Assembly (NCBI GenBank): GCA_013399115.1
Contig: VXAA01006076.1
Span: 441,946 to 505,945 of the forward strand
Source: Anseranas semipalmata
Lineage: Eukaryota > Chordata > Aves > Anseriformes > Anseranatidae
Reading direction: 5' to 3'
DNA length: 64,000 nt
The translations under genes were made by a program, and so were the position numbers. How positions within the stretch are numbered: the stretch's first letter is position 1; each line of letters opens with the position of its first letter. Below are positions 1 through 11,124 of this stretch, piece after piece. Below the pieces are notes generated by a model. That model was given only the letters and a program-made list of their open reading frames with translations, was not told the DNA's origin and did no database searches.

Positions 1-654
1 GACTTCATAAATCTAAGCCCTCCAATCCGAGTAACATTGCTAGGGTTTGGACACATTTTGGGCTGTAATCTTTTGTGGTAAAATTGGCAGATTTTTTTTT
101 TTTAATCAATGTTTCAGTGGTTCAAATTCCCCAACCATAAACACTAGGTTTAAGTTCTGCTCCCATTCACACAATAGCATTAGCAGCATTGCAGACATAG
201 GCGCGCTCCCAGCAATGCAACTTCAAGCACACAGTGGAACTCAATTTCCAGCTAATACAGGTTTCAATACTAGATGCTCAGCCAACATAGGTTATTATCC
301 ATTAAATGCAATTTTAACTAATATTAGTCAACATTAATCTACTTTTATCCAAAGTTCTTGAAAATGCTCTTATCTGAAGTATTTTGTGACTTAAGAAAAG
401 AGCAAATTATTCTTGATTCCACAAACTACAGAAACCAAAGCAAATTCAAGGTCATTCAGAAGTTCACCTGACACATTTAAATGTGCTTTTTGTTTTTTGT
501 TTTATGAAAACTATATGTGCAACCACACACACACAAAAAAAGCATGCTTTCATTACCCCCCTACTCTGTTCATTAATTCAGTTCCATTTCACCAGGTAGC
601 TTTGAACACAAATGAAGTTACAGAGCCCAGTTACCAAAACTATATTCTGCAGGT
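1..654. other. No feature recognised
   Basis: AT-rich unique sequence with a short CA run near 524-533. The open frames at 47-337 and 413-673 have no recognisable motif and fit chance. Confidence 0.7.
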
Positions 655-745
655 GCCCCATTTTATCCAATAGCTCAACAGCTAGGGCTATGATAGGATT
701 TGAATCTCATCTCTTCCTGTAGGACTTTTAGCCTACATCTTCCCA
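655..745 (-). repeat. Possible MIR-type SINE relic
   Basis: CAACAGCTAGGGCTATGATA, GGATTTGAATCTCATCTCTT and CTGTAGGACTTTTAG resemble the complement of the MIR 5' half, which reads ACACAGCTAGTAAGTGGCAG and GGGATTTGAACCCAGGTCT. There are few landmarks, so the call is weak. Confidence 0.35.
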
Positions 746-1279
746 AAGGACACTCTAGCACTTGAATGTACCTCCCAGTCCTTTCTTATCAGTGCTGGTG
801 TTAAGAGAAACTATAACACAGTAAAGAACCAACTAGCTCAGTATCCTGCCTCTGATAGCAGTCAATATCAGATCTTTAGGGTAAAACATAAGAACAGCAA
901 AAGCATATAATGATGCTTCCCACAAATACTCTTCCAGCTTACAACAACTTGCAACTTCCAGGATGCCTGGGTCAAAGGTGGAATTTGTGTATTTACTGAT
1001 CTCCATGGCAGCTTTTTCCCCATTATTATTTCCAGTAGCTGTAAACATTCAGCAAAATCCCAGAGCACTGTCCCACAACATAATTATGTGTTATGTGAAG
1101 ATACAGTTCACTTTGGGCAGGTAATTAAACCTCCAGATTGACACTTGGGCTCAGCTATGCCACTTCGCAGCTGGAGGTTCACTCACCTAATGCACAGTTA
1201 GGTGTGGTATGCAAACAGAAAGTGTTCCTCACTGCACAACATATAATGGAGCAATCCCAAATTACCCAATAGCAACATA
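746..1279. other. No feature recognised
   Basis: Unique sequence with no repeat, exon or regulatory pattern I can support. Confidence 0.65.
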
Positions 1280-1360
1280 GTTAAGAAGCTGTTTTGGAAA
1301 TAGCACATCTGGGTTTCAGTCCCAGATACATACTTAATCATTTAGAAAAGTGAAATAACA
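1280..1360 (+). repeat. Possible MIR-type SINE relic
   Basis: TAGTTAAGAAGCTGTTTTGG, CACATCTGGGTTTCAGTCCC and TTAATCATTTAGAAAAGTG fit loosely the 5' half of a MIR-type element (TGGTTAAGAGC, CTGGGTTCGAATCCC, CTTAACC). The match is weak and could be chance. Confidence 0.28.
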
Positions 1361-1514
1361 TCAGTAGGAGACAGTGGGAGCACCATAAAGAATAGGTGGA
1401 GAGTGCACTTTAAAATTCCTTTGGACAAAGAAGGTAACCCAGTCTACTGGGTTCTGAGTTAGTAATCTATTAGATAAAAGGATTCCCTGAGTCTTTAAAA
1501 ATAGCATTTCATTT

Positions 1515-1800
1515 CGCAGAATCGCAGAACAGTTCAGGTTGCAATGCACCTCTGGCGATTATCTAGTCCAATTTCCTGCTCAAAGCAGGTTGCCTGGGAT
1601 CATGTCTAGTTGCGTTTTGAACATCTCCAAGGATAGAGACTCCACAGCCTCCTTGAGAAACTTCTTCCAGTGTTTATCATTTATAGTTTAAAAAAAAAAA
1701 AAAGCTTATCTTGAAATGGAATTTTCTGTATTTTACTTTGTGTCCCTTCCATGGTGTCCTTTCACTGGGCACCACTGAGAAGAGTCTGGTTCCATCTATT
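1515..1800 (-). mobile_element. CR1 LINE 3' fragment
   Basis: The minus strand carries the last roughly 290 bases of a CR1 element. On the plus strand the block begins with AGAATCGCAGAACAG, the complement of the CR1 tail. It continues with the CR1 stretch that reads approximately as ATCTAGTCCAA, then CTGCTCAAAGCAGG, and CATCTCCAAGGATAGAGACT. A short A run (1690-1703) interrupts it. Similarity resumes with TGTGTCCCTTCC and GGGCACCACTGAGAAGAG and fades near 1800. Only the 3' UTR and the very end of ORF2 are covered, so it has no coding capacity. It looks moderately diverged. Confidence 0.9.
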
Positions 1801-2497
1801 TTGTCATTGTGCCCCCTCCCCGCTCACAGAGATGGACAGTAGATGTTATTTTGTCCATAGATTTCAGTATTGGCTCCTGTGCAAATCACCTTTAAATAAA
1901 TGCTGTAGGTGAGGTATATCTTTGCTTATCCATTTCTTCCAGATCTCTTTTTCTCCTTTTGATTTTTTATGTCAGGATTACTAGATAGTTTATTTACTTA
2001 CAAAGACATTACAGATGGAACACTTAAATAAAACTTTTCAACTTTTCCTCAGATGTGCTATGTATACAAAGAAGGCTTTTCATTAGAGTGTTTGGCAAAT
2101 AAGTGTTGCCAACAGAAGAGGGGCACAGGAAGCCATACACACATCCATTACCATCTGAACAGGTGCCCAAGGAATTTGTTTTCCAGGATGGGAAAAATGA
2201 GGAGTTGTGTTGTCTCCTGTGAACTGCTCAACTAATCACTTCTGAGCAACTTATCAGTACACAACATTGGCAAAGTAAATAAAAACACCTGTTAACTCTC
2301 CTGCAGTACTACACTTAAGCGAGAGTTTAATTTTAAAACCATAGTTAAAGCCCATTGACTTCAGGCTAAGCACACACTTACATGCTCTGCTGAATGTGGA
2401 CAGTTTGCTGTATCCAAGCAATACTTCCCAGAGGGCAGCAGCCACCCCCAAGTTCTCAAATTTTCTGTCAGTCTCAGATCTGTGACTGCAGTAGTAT
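1801..2497. other. No feature recognised
   Basis: Unique sequence between the CR1 fragment and the SINE tail. The short open frames here are unsupported. Confidence 0.65.
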
Positions 2498-2584
2498 TGC
2501 CAAGCCCCAGCTTCGTGGGTGCTATACAAAAAGCAGAACATAAAGGTAGTACTTACTCCCAAAGAGTTTATAAGCCAAATACAG
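2498..2584 (-). repeat. Ancient SINE tail relic
   Basis: The plus strand has GTGGGTGCTATACAAAAAGC, then ACTTACTCCCAAAGAGTTTA and TAAGCCAAATACAGGA. This is the complement of the amniote SINE tail that normally reads roughly TTGTATTTGG, TTGTAAGCTCTTTGGGGCAG and GTACAGCACC. It is the reverse-orientation partner of the tail seen at 26520-26590. Only the tail is recognisable here. Confidence 0.45.
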
Positions 2585-5389
2585 GAGGGATGAAACTACA
2601 TGTTATAAATTTGTGATCCAATAGTTATTCTCAGAGAACTTAATACAACATTGTTATATTGATATATTATTAAATAAAGGGTTTGGAGTTCACATGTCAT
2701 CTTAATCTCAGCTGAAGAATGACCATTAAGACAGATCTTCAGTGAAATATTTTCATCTTCTAAATATGTAGCTTCATGTATATACCACCATTAGTTTTCA
2801 AATGTTATGAAGCACTCAGTCCATTATAGGTTTATCTTTCTGTGGCCTCATGTGAAGAGGATCTCAGTGATGCAGAAAAGTATCAATAAGTAGAGGTTCA
2901 CATGGAGAATGTGAGCTGCCGGGAAAAGTTTCCCACTGTCATATTTTCTGGTTGAACTACAGATCATGAACCGCACAGGCTGCATAACATACAAAGCTGA
3001 TGGTCCTGATTGTCCAGATGTGCTCAGGGTCTGGAGGTAAAGAGTCAGAGAAGAAGAAAATCATGCTGTCAGCAGAGCCTCTTCCAGCCCAACGGCAGAA
3101 TATATTGGAGATCTGAAGAGCGGGGAGGAAAGAAATCCTCCAGCATCCACCCACCCTTTGCAGTTCAACTTCCTGGGGGCCCAATGGACCTTACTTTCCA
3201 TCAACTCCCAATGCCACGGGCATAGCAGTACACAGAATGATTTGCCAGAACAGGACTCTGGGGCACCCTGAGCACACTGCATCCCACGTGCTAAGCTGCT
3301 CAATGAATGTTCTCAATTACAATTTGAATCAGATCCTATAATCATGATTAGTCTTTAAAACCGTGCCAGACAGCCATACACATTAGAAGAGAGAGCCTGT
3401 GAAGGAGAAAGATTTGTCTCTTCTCTTCAGCTAAGATGCTAATGTCCTTTTAAACATCAGCTCATCTGACCTAGGAAGTTCCAGGAAATGTATTTCCTGT
3501 CAGCCATCTTAAAATGCCAGTTATCCTTGCACTGATCTCAGCACTAGAGCACCATAAGACTGGTAAACAATCATCTCTCCCACACACACAGTGACACTGC
3601 TTCAGGGGAAGTGAGAAACTTCTGGATGTAATGACTGCCATAGATATAGACATTTATTCTACACAGCCTGGTGTGAGACAGGAAATACAAGAAAACTGCT
3701 TCCTGAAGTTAAACACAATCAAAAGCAGGACTGGATATAGTGCATACCTAGTGGAAGTAGAATGCAAGTTCTTTGCATAGCTATTCTTGAAAGTAGAGGC
3801 TAACAAATAAGCAAAGTATGTGTACATCTGAGCAGATGTGGGCTGAACATCATCCTCAGCCACACAAACATAGCACTTGCTTCCTTCTTTGGCCATGTGC
3901 ATGCTACTAAGCAGAAACCATTTGCTAACCACACAGCAGTGGCATTCACATTAGCAGAAAACCAGACTCCTCATCTGTTCCTGCTTTGTTCAGCACTTAC
4001 TGCCCACAGGAATAAACAGAGGGTTGTGTTCTTTGCTTGCTCCACACATGGTCTGCTGTTGCATGGACATCAGTGGCAGCAAGAACAGGCCAAGCCTGAC
4101 CCAGAATAGCCATTTGTTCTCATATAAACCTGTCTCCCCAACACAGCGGCAACATATGCAGGAATGAAAAGCCAATTCAGAAAGGGTTTTCCCCTTTCAA
4201 TTTGTAATCTGGAAGGACAAACATTTTTAAATTTAACAATCAAAGCTTGCCATGTTCCTTTTTGATCATCTGGAGATTGAACAAACTCTCCTACACCACT
4301 GGCAGTGGATACAGGCCTGTCTGCTACAGAACATGCTGCTGAGGGAAAACATTTACTAATAAGTAGTCCAAATTCCTTGCAAATCTACATCTCCTGAGAT
4401 ACCCAGTCAACTGGTTGCTGCAAAGCTTTCAAAGTATCTGCTGTTAACTGCTGTAACAACTGCTATAACAACTGCAAGAAGTGTGGGGTTCATTGTCCCA
4501 TTTAGAAAAGGGTTACAGAAAGCTTGCAGCTCTGATCCAAGTATTAATAATCCATTAAAAATTGCTGCATAATAATTCAGAAAATAGTTACTTGCAACAC
4601 TCCACAGATGGAAACTGACTGATTTAAAGCATATTTTGACAGCTGCTAGCATCATTCAACATGACAAATGTAGGAATTTGCTCAAAAAAAAAAAAAGCAG
4701 AAGAGTGCAGCTAAAATAAGTCTGTAATAACAAAAAGGTTGTCTATCGTGAAAGCTCTGATTTTCTCCTCTTCCATGTCTTTTTCAGTTATTGTACATGA
4801 ACACACTACTGGGATGAGTGTCAGGAGAGAGGGAGCTACAGGGAACATTCTGCAAGTTATGTCCTTTTCAGAGAATTTTAATTAATGGTGTTTCTGAGAA
4901 GAATTCTGATTGACAGAATTAGTGCCAGCACTAAAAGTTACTATTTGGGGATCTTGGAGCTCACAGCTCCCATAAAAATAAAGCACTTTAGAAAAAGAGC
5001 TTTGTGCAAATGAAGGCATTCCCTCAGCAGGGGAGGTTCATGTGAACGTCTTCCGTGGCTTCCCTTCACATGGGTTTTTCACTGGAGATGGGATATCAGA
5101 AAGTCCCTGGAGAACAGCCTCCCCTGGAGTGCAGAAGGTTTGATTGAAGTTTTCTAGGTTAGTCCTTGGGGAATGTTTCTATAATGAGCCAAAATGAAAC
5201 TCTAAGAATGAATGTTCCCAAAGTTCGTGGAGGGGAACATATGGTTCCACTTTCTGTGCTTTAGGATTTATTTCAGCTTTTTACTGAATACCTTTTTCTT
5301 TCAGTTTTCCAGTTCATACCACCTTCCTCCTAAGACAATCCTCTGGTATTCTCCTAGTAAGAGTCAGCTCAAAACACATGATTTCACTA
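2585..5389. other. Non-coding unique sequence
   Basis: No repeat family is recognised apart from the 12-base tandem repeat at 4446-4475 and an A tract at 4684-4696. A slightly GC-richer patch at about 3000-3300 has overlapping open frames on both strands, but none has a motif or a matching pair of splice sites. Confidence 0.6.
4446..4475. repeat. 12-base tandem repeat
   Basis: AACTGCTGTAAC is followed directly by AACTGCTATAAC and then by AACTGC. That is two and a half copies with one mismatch, a small local duplication. Confidence 0.9.
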
Positions 5390-5470
5390 CTGTTGTACTC
5401 TGTTATAAAGGGCTTAGGACAAATCATTCAACTGACCACAGGCATTGTATTTTATTTGATTATTATTAAA
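5390..5470 (+). repeat. Possible MIR-type SINE relic
   Basis: TGTACTCTGTTATAAAGGGC, TTAGGACAAATCATTCAACT and GACCACAGGCATTGTATTTT weakly follow the MIR block GTGACCTTAGGCAAATCACT, TAACCTCTCTGGGCCTCAG. There are too few matching positions for a firm call. Confidence 0.28.
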
Positions 5471-5924
5471 TATTTAAGTACTAACCCAAAGTAAACCATC
5501 TTTTAGAAGGGGTAAAGTATTACATGCCAAAACAATAAACCGGAAATTAGCAAATGCTGCTTTTTCCAGCAGTCTCTAATCTCTCTCAAAACCTTTTCAG
5601 GCCTTAAAAATGCTTGGGTAGCAATATGTCTTCAGATTAGTATCATTCATATTCATTTGTCCTTGCCTTTTGGCAAGATGAGCAGAGCTAAATTTCTACA
5701 GGTGAAAAAAAAAAAAGAGTACACCAGAATGATGCCACTTATTCAGGAATAACCAGTGCAAATAACTTTTTTTTTTTTTTTTTAAATGGGTATATTGTAT
5801 ATGGAAAGAATGCAAATCATGCATTGCAAAGACAGTCCCAGTAGCAACATTGTTTGGCAATTAATACATATAGTTATATCTTCTTCCATGGTCTGGTTCC
5901 AGTGACCCAACAAACCACTGTTTT

Positions 5925-5950
5925 TTGTTGTTGTTGTTATTTTTTTCCAG
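5925..5950. repeat. T-rich / (GTT)n microsatellite
   Basis: TTTTTTGTTGTTGTTGTTAT followed by a T run. The 17-base T run at 5767-5783 lies nearby. Confidence 0.8.
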
Positions 5951-6281
5951 CAACTACATTTCTCTTTGGCAATAATTGTAGCTTTGATGCTGTCAGCTCC
6001 CATTGCTGCCGGCACTAGTATGTGAACCTTTAAGGCTACAGCATTACTATCTCAACTTTAATTAGCTTAAGAATACTCACAGAAAGCGCCAGATACTCCC
6101 GAATACTCAAGGACCTTTAAATGTCCACAGAAATCTTAAATTTTAGTCACTCAAGAAACTGGATTGATTTTTATGGGTTGACACCATCTTCGTTATACAA
6201 GTCATCAGCCCTGTCATGACATGCTGAGAAATGGATCATCACCCTGACTTCTTCCTGTTCTCCTGTTTTCCTCCTCCACAG

Positions 6282-6313
6282 GAGGAAGAAATTAAGCTGT
6301 TGGACAAGGCCTG
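6282..6313 (+). other. Candidate micro-exon (unproven)
   Basis: The acceptor TTTTCCTCCTCCACAG ending at 6281 is strong. The following bases encode EEEIKLLDKA before a weaker donor-like CTG|GTATGC at 6314. A run of ten such residues can arise by chance, and the donor is not convincing. Confidence 0.13.
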
Positions 6314-6396
6314 GTATGCATATTTATTTTCTACCTTTTCACCTAATGTGCAAACAAAAACTAGCAGTTTGCAATCGAGAAATTTTTTTTTTTTAA

Positions 6397-6426
6397 CCTT
6401 GGTGGTTTAAAGAAAAACCACCAAGG
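6397..6426. repeat. Perfect 12-base inverted repeat (hairpin)
   Basis: The arms CCTTGGTGGTTT (6397-6408) and AAACCACCAAGG (6415-6426) are exact complements around the 6-base loop AAAGAA. A T run lies immediately upstream at 6383-6394. It resembles a cruciform-forming site, and no function can be assigned. Confidence 0.9.
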
Positions 6427-6948
6427 CTGCTCGTCAGCCTTCAAACACTGCCTCTGCGCTCACAATACCTGAACTTTGCCAAACCCAGTCCATTTATTTT
6501 AATGAACTACAACTCATAAATTCAATATACAGTTTAAATCTTTCCTCACTTAGCAGCCATATAAAACAGCATGGAATGTACACATAAAAAAAAAAAAAGT
6601 CATCCTGGTCACACCTGTTACTTTTCCAAAAGGAAGTGCATGCTCAGGTACTGTAGATGAGAATCTAGATGACTGAGCCCCAGCTACTTGTTTAGACTGT
6701 TAGCTTTACTTTCAATGGTAGGAAATATTACATAAAATCTATGTAACACGTACAAGCTAAGTGCAAATGATGAAAGAAATCAGCAAGGGAAAACAGGCCA
6801 GAGAGCTGTTGTGATGGAAGAATAGCAGCTGGGAAAACTGAAGTCAACCCAGCTATGTTATTTTTTAATTAAAAATAAACATGGTCTTTGTTGCCAAGGG
6901 ATTGGTTAGCATTCCATTAAAAAAAAAAAATTGTTTTACTTCATTCTC

Positions 6949-6997
6949 ATTCCCCTCCTTGCCTCCCTTCCTCTACTGCCCCTCCCTCTTCTCTCCC
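6949..6997. repeat. Polypyrimidine low-complexity tract
   Basis: About 50 bases made almost entirely of C and T with only a few purines (TCCCCTCCTTGCCTCCCTTC and onwards). It follows an A run at 6919-6930. It is not followed by a convincing splice acceptor. Confidence 0.8.
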
Positions 6998-7980
6998 AAA
7001 GTATTTATAGATTCTGTAGAAAAAGCATGGTCATAAAATTTAGGTCAGTATGAAGCACCACAAAGAGCCACCTAATTTTAAGGCATTCTCATTCTCTCAC
7101 ATGAATGCTTCCTTGATTAAAACTAGTCAGTCTATCATTTTTAATTCTTTATTATTTCATCTTCAGTGCTGACCTTGCTAGCTACACAAGTACGTGTGAC
7201 TGCACTGCCTGAGACTGCACGTGTGTAACTGATAGAGGCCCTCTCTGAGCAGTCCTTTTAATGGAAGTTTCAGCAGAACCACATTAATCCTTCCAAGTTC
7301 AGCCTTGCTTCTCTTCAGTCAAATACTAACACACCATTTATTCATGCCTGGACTGGAGTTTGTCTTTTTTTTTTTTCTTTATGGAATTTGCTTGTGCCTA
7401 AGAGCAGAAGAAAATTGGCCACTAAATGGCTTAGATTGTTTCTTTTCAGTCCTTACTACACAATCAGGAGTTTGCCCATTAGCAGAGAAAAAATGAAGGA
7501 TCCAAGGACTTGGTTCAAGCTTTTCATACATTGCAAGGACTTAAAGTTTAACTATTTTGAAAGGTTGACTATCTCATTACCCTCTCTCCCCTTTGTTTTT
7601 CGTTCATCTATCTTATACCTTTTTTATGTGCCTTCTTCATGCCTGACCTCAGAAGAGCTTTCTCCTACCAAAGTCTTAGCCACAGACCAGCCTTACCACA
7701 ATTGTTTCACCACACTGCTTCCACATCGCACTTCAAAATCTTATCTTGCTTAATCAAAGTTTACTTTGTCTCCACATCTTCTTTACTAGTTATTTTCATT
7801 CTGGTTTTGTTTTAGACCATAATTCATATAAAATACATGACTAGAGGCAGTTGCAATTGTTCTGATAAAACATTATGTAGGAGTTGATGGGGGCAATTCC
7901 ACTTCCAACCCCTCAAAGAGATCACTGAACTCCAAATTTTCTATAGAAATATCCTTCTTTGATATCTTCTGTACTGTGCA

Positions 7981-8160
7981 GGTGACAGAGCACTGGCACA
8001 GGTTGCCCAGAGAGGAGTGGAGTCTCCCTCCTTGGAGATATTCAAAAGCCAGATAGACATCATCTTTGACAATCTGCTCTGGGTGTCCCTGCTTGAGAGC
8101 AGGGCAGGTGTACCAGATGGCCTCCGGAGGTCCCTTCCAACCTCAACCATTCTGTGATTC
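7981..8160 (+). mobile_element. CR1 LINE 3' end fragment
   Basis: This is a short plus-strand CR1 tail. It shows the CR1 3' sequence in order: CAGGTTGCCCAGAGAGG, GGAGTCTCCCTCCTTGGAGA, TATTCAAAAGCC, a GAGCAGGG-containing stretch, GGTCCCTTCCAACCTCAACC and the terminal ATTCTGTGATTC. The match starts abruptly at 7981, as expected for 5' truncation. The minus-strand open frame across this block is only the reverse of the repeat and has no meaning. Confidence 0.93.
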
Positions 8161-9996
8161 ATCTGAACCAAGGTATCAGTTCTTGCTGAATCAAAGAAAG
8201 ATCAATCTAATGATTAGTCATTCAGCTGGCTGATGAGAAAAGAAAATTCAGGTGAAGTAAAAATATTTGCATCTACCTCCTGCACTTCAGGTAAGTACCA
8301 TCACACATAGCAAATCACCAGCCTAAGTAGTGTTCTGGAGTAGGACTTGCTTGCATCTAGTTGGAGTCACTCTAGTTCACATTTAAAAAAACTCCACTGA
8401 CAAAGGGAATGGAATATTTAATTATTTATTCAGTGCTGAGCAATTCTGAAAAGAGTCCTGAACAAAAACAGTGTGTTACAAGATGGTCAATGCACCCACA
8501 TTTTCACAAGAGAAAGACCCTTTCTCCATCCCAGCTGCACAGAGTGTTATTTAAACCTTCAGTCTTGAAAGGAGCCCTAGCCGATGGATTAGGTTGGATG
8601 TGTCTGTTTTTCTACCTCATGAGATCTTTATGCATCCCATTGCATTTCCAGAAAGATTGAATTTGTGAAAACTAAGATAGAAATAATTTTTTTACACATC
8701 TCGGGTCATTATGTGCTGACTCGCATTCAGATTCTCCAAGTATCTGAATCTTCCATCAACTCCACAAGAAATGTGGTGTTTGCCAGAGAACATAAGGTTA
8801 GCTAACTAAATAGCATAATGCACATTATTTGCAATGCAACAGTATGCACAGGAGAAAGAGAATACTGGGTTACAAAACAGTTTTCTTTAAGCTTTGCATA
8901 TTTTTTGGAAGAGGAAAAGAAAACCACATTAGGCGAAGCAATGTGTTTGTTTTGTCTCAAGGATGTTGACTCACAAAGAAATGTTGCTGCAACTAGTGAG
9001 AGTTCAAGTCATTGTTACCCAAATCATATAAAATATATATATATATATTAAAAAGACTTTGGAACTCAGATGTTATTCCTCTTCCCAACCAAATGTAAAT
9101 AATTCAACAGCTTAGTGACCAACAGTATACAACAGAGAATGGCTTTTTCTGAGTAATTAAGCATTGAAACAGAGCTGAAACTAATTCTGTGAACATTAAT
9201 TCTCTTTTATGGCAAAACAAAATTGGATTCAACATTAGAAAATAAGAGAAAGGGGGGGAAAAAAAAGAATAGTTTGGCACTATCAGAACCTAAACATGCT
9301 ATGCTTCAGCCTCCTCCAGTTTTACACTGATTTCCATGTAAGAATAGAATTTAGTTGAATTAAACATGACTGGAGGGACAGATATGTCTTTCAGATGGTC
9401 ACTTGCATCTTGAGTCTAAGGGTTACATGAAAGCAGAGAGATCTGAGTGAAGGACTTCTCAGTTAAACTCTTCCTTTTCCAGATGGGGTGACTATTTGAC
9501 TACCAAAATAGGTACTTCCTCATTCTGACTACTAAAGAGGATTCTGCCCTCCTTCCCACAGCATTTTTGCTTTTCTTCAAGATCTGGAACAGCTCAATCT
9601 AAAACAATAATAAAAAATAATAATAATTAAAAAAAAAAAAAGTTTTGGGAGGCTCATTCTGTTGTCTGCATAAAGCCAGGGGGTACAATCACACAAATAC
9701 TGCATAGGACAAGGGAACCAAAGAGACAAAGAGAAACTCAAAAATACAAACTGAAGATAAGAAATCTGTCCAGGAGGAAAGATTTGTAATAAAGTTACAT
9801 AGAAATGCCTTTCATCCAGAAGAGCAGTTATATCAGTAAAGAACAACTCAATGCCTCTGCTGTGTTTTAAATGACTGGGAGGTTCTACTTGTCACTGCTT
9901 TGTCTTTTAAATTTCAGACCAGGAAGCTAGACTATTGAAAATACAAGCATGTGCCAAAACGTGCAAAACATTTAAAACCATCAACATGTCCCATCT
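8161..9996. other. Non-coding unique sequence
   Basis: Contains a perfect donor-like CAGGTAAGTA at 8288-8297 with no matching acceptor, the AT microsatellite at 9031-9049 and an A-rich patch at 9600-9642. Nothing else is recognised. Confidence 0.6.
9031..9049. repeat. (AT)n microsatellite
   Basis: A short run of AT dinucleotides flanked by A-rich sequence. Confidence 0.9.
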
Positions 9997-11124
9997 TCAC
10001 AGAATAATAGAATGGTTTGGGTTGGAAGGGACTTTAAAGATCACACAGTTCCAACCCCCCTGCCATGGGCAAGGACACCTTCCACTAGACCAGGTTGCTC
10101 AAAGCCCCATCCAATCTGGCCTTGAACACTTCCAGGGATGGGGCATCCACAACTTCTCTTGGAAACCTATACCAGTGCCTCACCACCCTCATAGTCAAGA
10201 ATTTCTTCCTAACATCTAATCTAAATCTACCCTCTTTTAGTTTAAAACCATTACTCCTTCTCCTATCACTACACATCCTGAGAAAGAGTCCCTCTCCTGC
10301 TTTCTTGTAGGCCCCTTTTAGGTACTGGAAGACCGCTGTAAGGTCTCCGTGGAGCCTTCTCCAGGCTGAACAACCTCAACTTCCTCAGCCTGTCTTCATA
10401 GCAGAGGTGCTCCAGCCCCTTGATCATCCTCATGGCCCTCCTCCGGACCCACTCGAACAGGTCCACGTCCTTCTTGTGCTGGGGGCCCCAGAGCTGAACA
10501 CAGTGCTCCAGGTAGGGTCTCATGAGAGCAGAGCAGAGGGGCAGAATCACCTCCCTCGACCTGCTGGCCACGCTGCTTCTGATGCAGCCCAGGATACAGT
10601 TGGCTTTTTGGGCTGCAAATGCACATTTCCGTCTTGTGTTGAGCTTCTCATCAACCAACACCCCCAAGTCCTTCTCCTCAGAGCTGCTCTCAAGCCTTTC
10701 TCCACGCAGCCTGTATTTGTGTTTGGGATTGCCCCGACCCAGGTGCAGGATCTTGCATTTAGCCTTTTTGAACTTCACAAGGTTCGCACAGGCCCACCTC
10801 TCAAGCCTGTCCAGGTCCATCTGGATGGCATCCCTTCCCTCCAGTGTGTTGACCACACCACACAGCTTGGCATCATCAGCAAACTTGCTGAGGGTGCACT
10901 CAATCCCACTGTCCATGTCACCGACAAAGATGTTAAACAGCACTGGTCTCAATACCGACCCCTAAGGAACACCACTCATTACTGATCTCCACTTGGACAT
11001 TGAGCCATTGACTGCAACTCTTTGAGTGCAAACATCCGGCCAATTCCTTACCCACCAAGTGGTCCATCCATCAAATCCATGTCTCTCCAATTTAGAGACA
11101 AGGATATCATGTGGGATATAATCA
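9997..11124 (-). mobile_element. CR1 LINE, 5'-truncated copy with reverse transcriptase remnant
   Basis: This is a CR1 non-LTR retrotransposon inserted on the minus strand. Its 3' end lies at 9997, where the plus strand reads CACAGAATAATAGAATGG, the complement of the ATTCTATG-type tail that ends CR1 elements. Reading leftwards from 11124, the copy enters inside the reverse transcriptase domain, so the 5' UTR, ORF1, endonuclease and start of the polymerase are missing. Truncation of this kind is usual for target-primed insertion. The element then runs through the catalytic core, the C-terminal part of ORF2 and a short 3' UTR. Nucleotide similarity to bird CR1 is strong along the whole length with only a few obvious lesions, so this is the best-preserved repeat in the window. 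The subfamily was not assigned. Confidence 0.96.
10085..11124 (-). pseudogene. CR1 ORF2 reverse transcriptase fragment, broken
   Basis: This is the C-terminal part of the CR1 ORF2 polyprotein, the enzyme that copies the element's RNA into DNA at a nicked target. Reading from 11124, the frame gives HDILVSKLE, then FDGWTTW, then NGSMSKW and SGVP. These match the conserved CR1 stretch before the GVPQG motif. At 10964-10962 the glutamine of GVPQG is replaced by a TAG stop. The same frame continues with RPVLFNIF, then the catalytic FADD motif at 10883-10872, and then ASRSREVILPL and a region resembling HLEYCVQLW. Near 10353-10358 the frame shifts. The remaining C-terminus (KLKEGRFRL, RVVRHW, LEVFKARLDGALSNL) is read in another frame and ends at 10085. 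With one stop, one frameshift and a missing N-terminus the copy cannot make a working enzyme. The identification as CR1 is very secure. Confidence 0.93.

Larger units (their letters stand above)
5471..7980. other. Non-coding sequence with simple repeats
   Basis: Holds T and GTT runs, the hairpin at 6397-6426, the polypyrimidine tract at 6949-6997 and the unproven micro-exon at 6282. The open frame at 7388-7753 shows no known domain. Confidence 0.6.

Noticed and set aside
118..130. GGTTCAAATTCC, resembling a tRNA B box
   Set aside because: One position is off consensus and no A box or cloverleaf arms are found around it.
8288..8297. Perfect splice donor-like CAGGTAAGTA
   Set aside because: No credible acceptor or open exon upstream. 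Single donor matches are common by chance.
10407..10985. Plus-strand open frames of 192 and 147 codons
   Set aside because: They lie antisense to the CR1 reverse transcriptase and simply mirror its codon structure.
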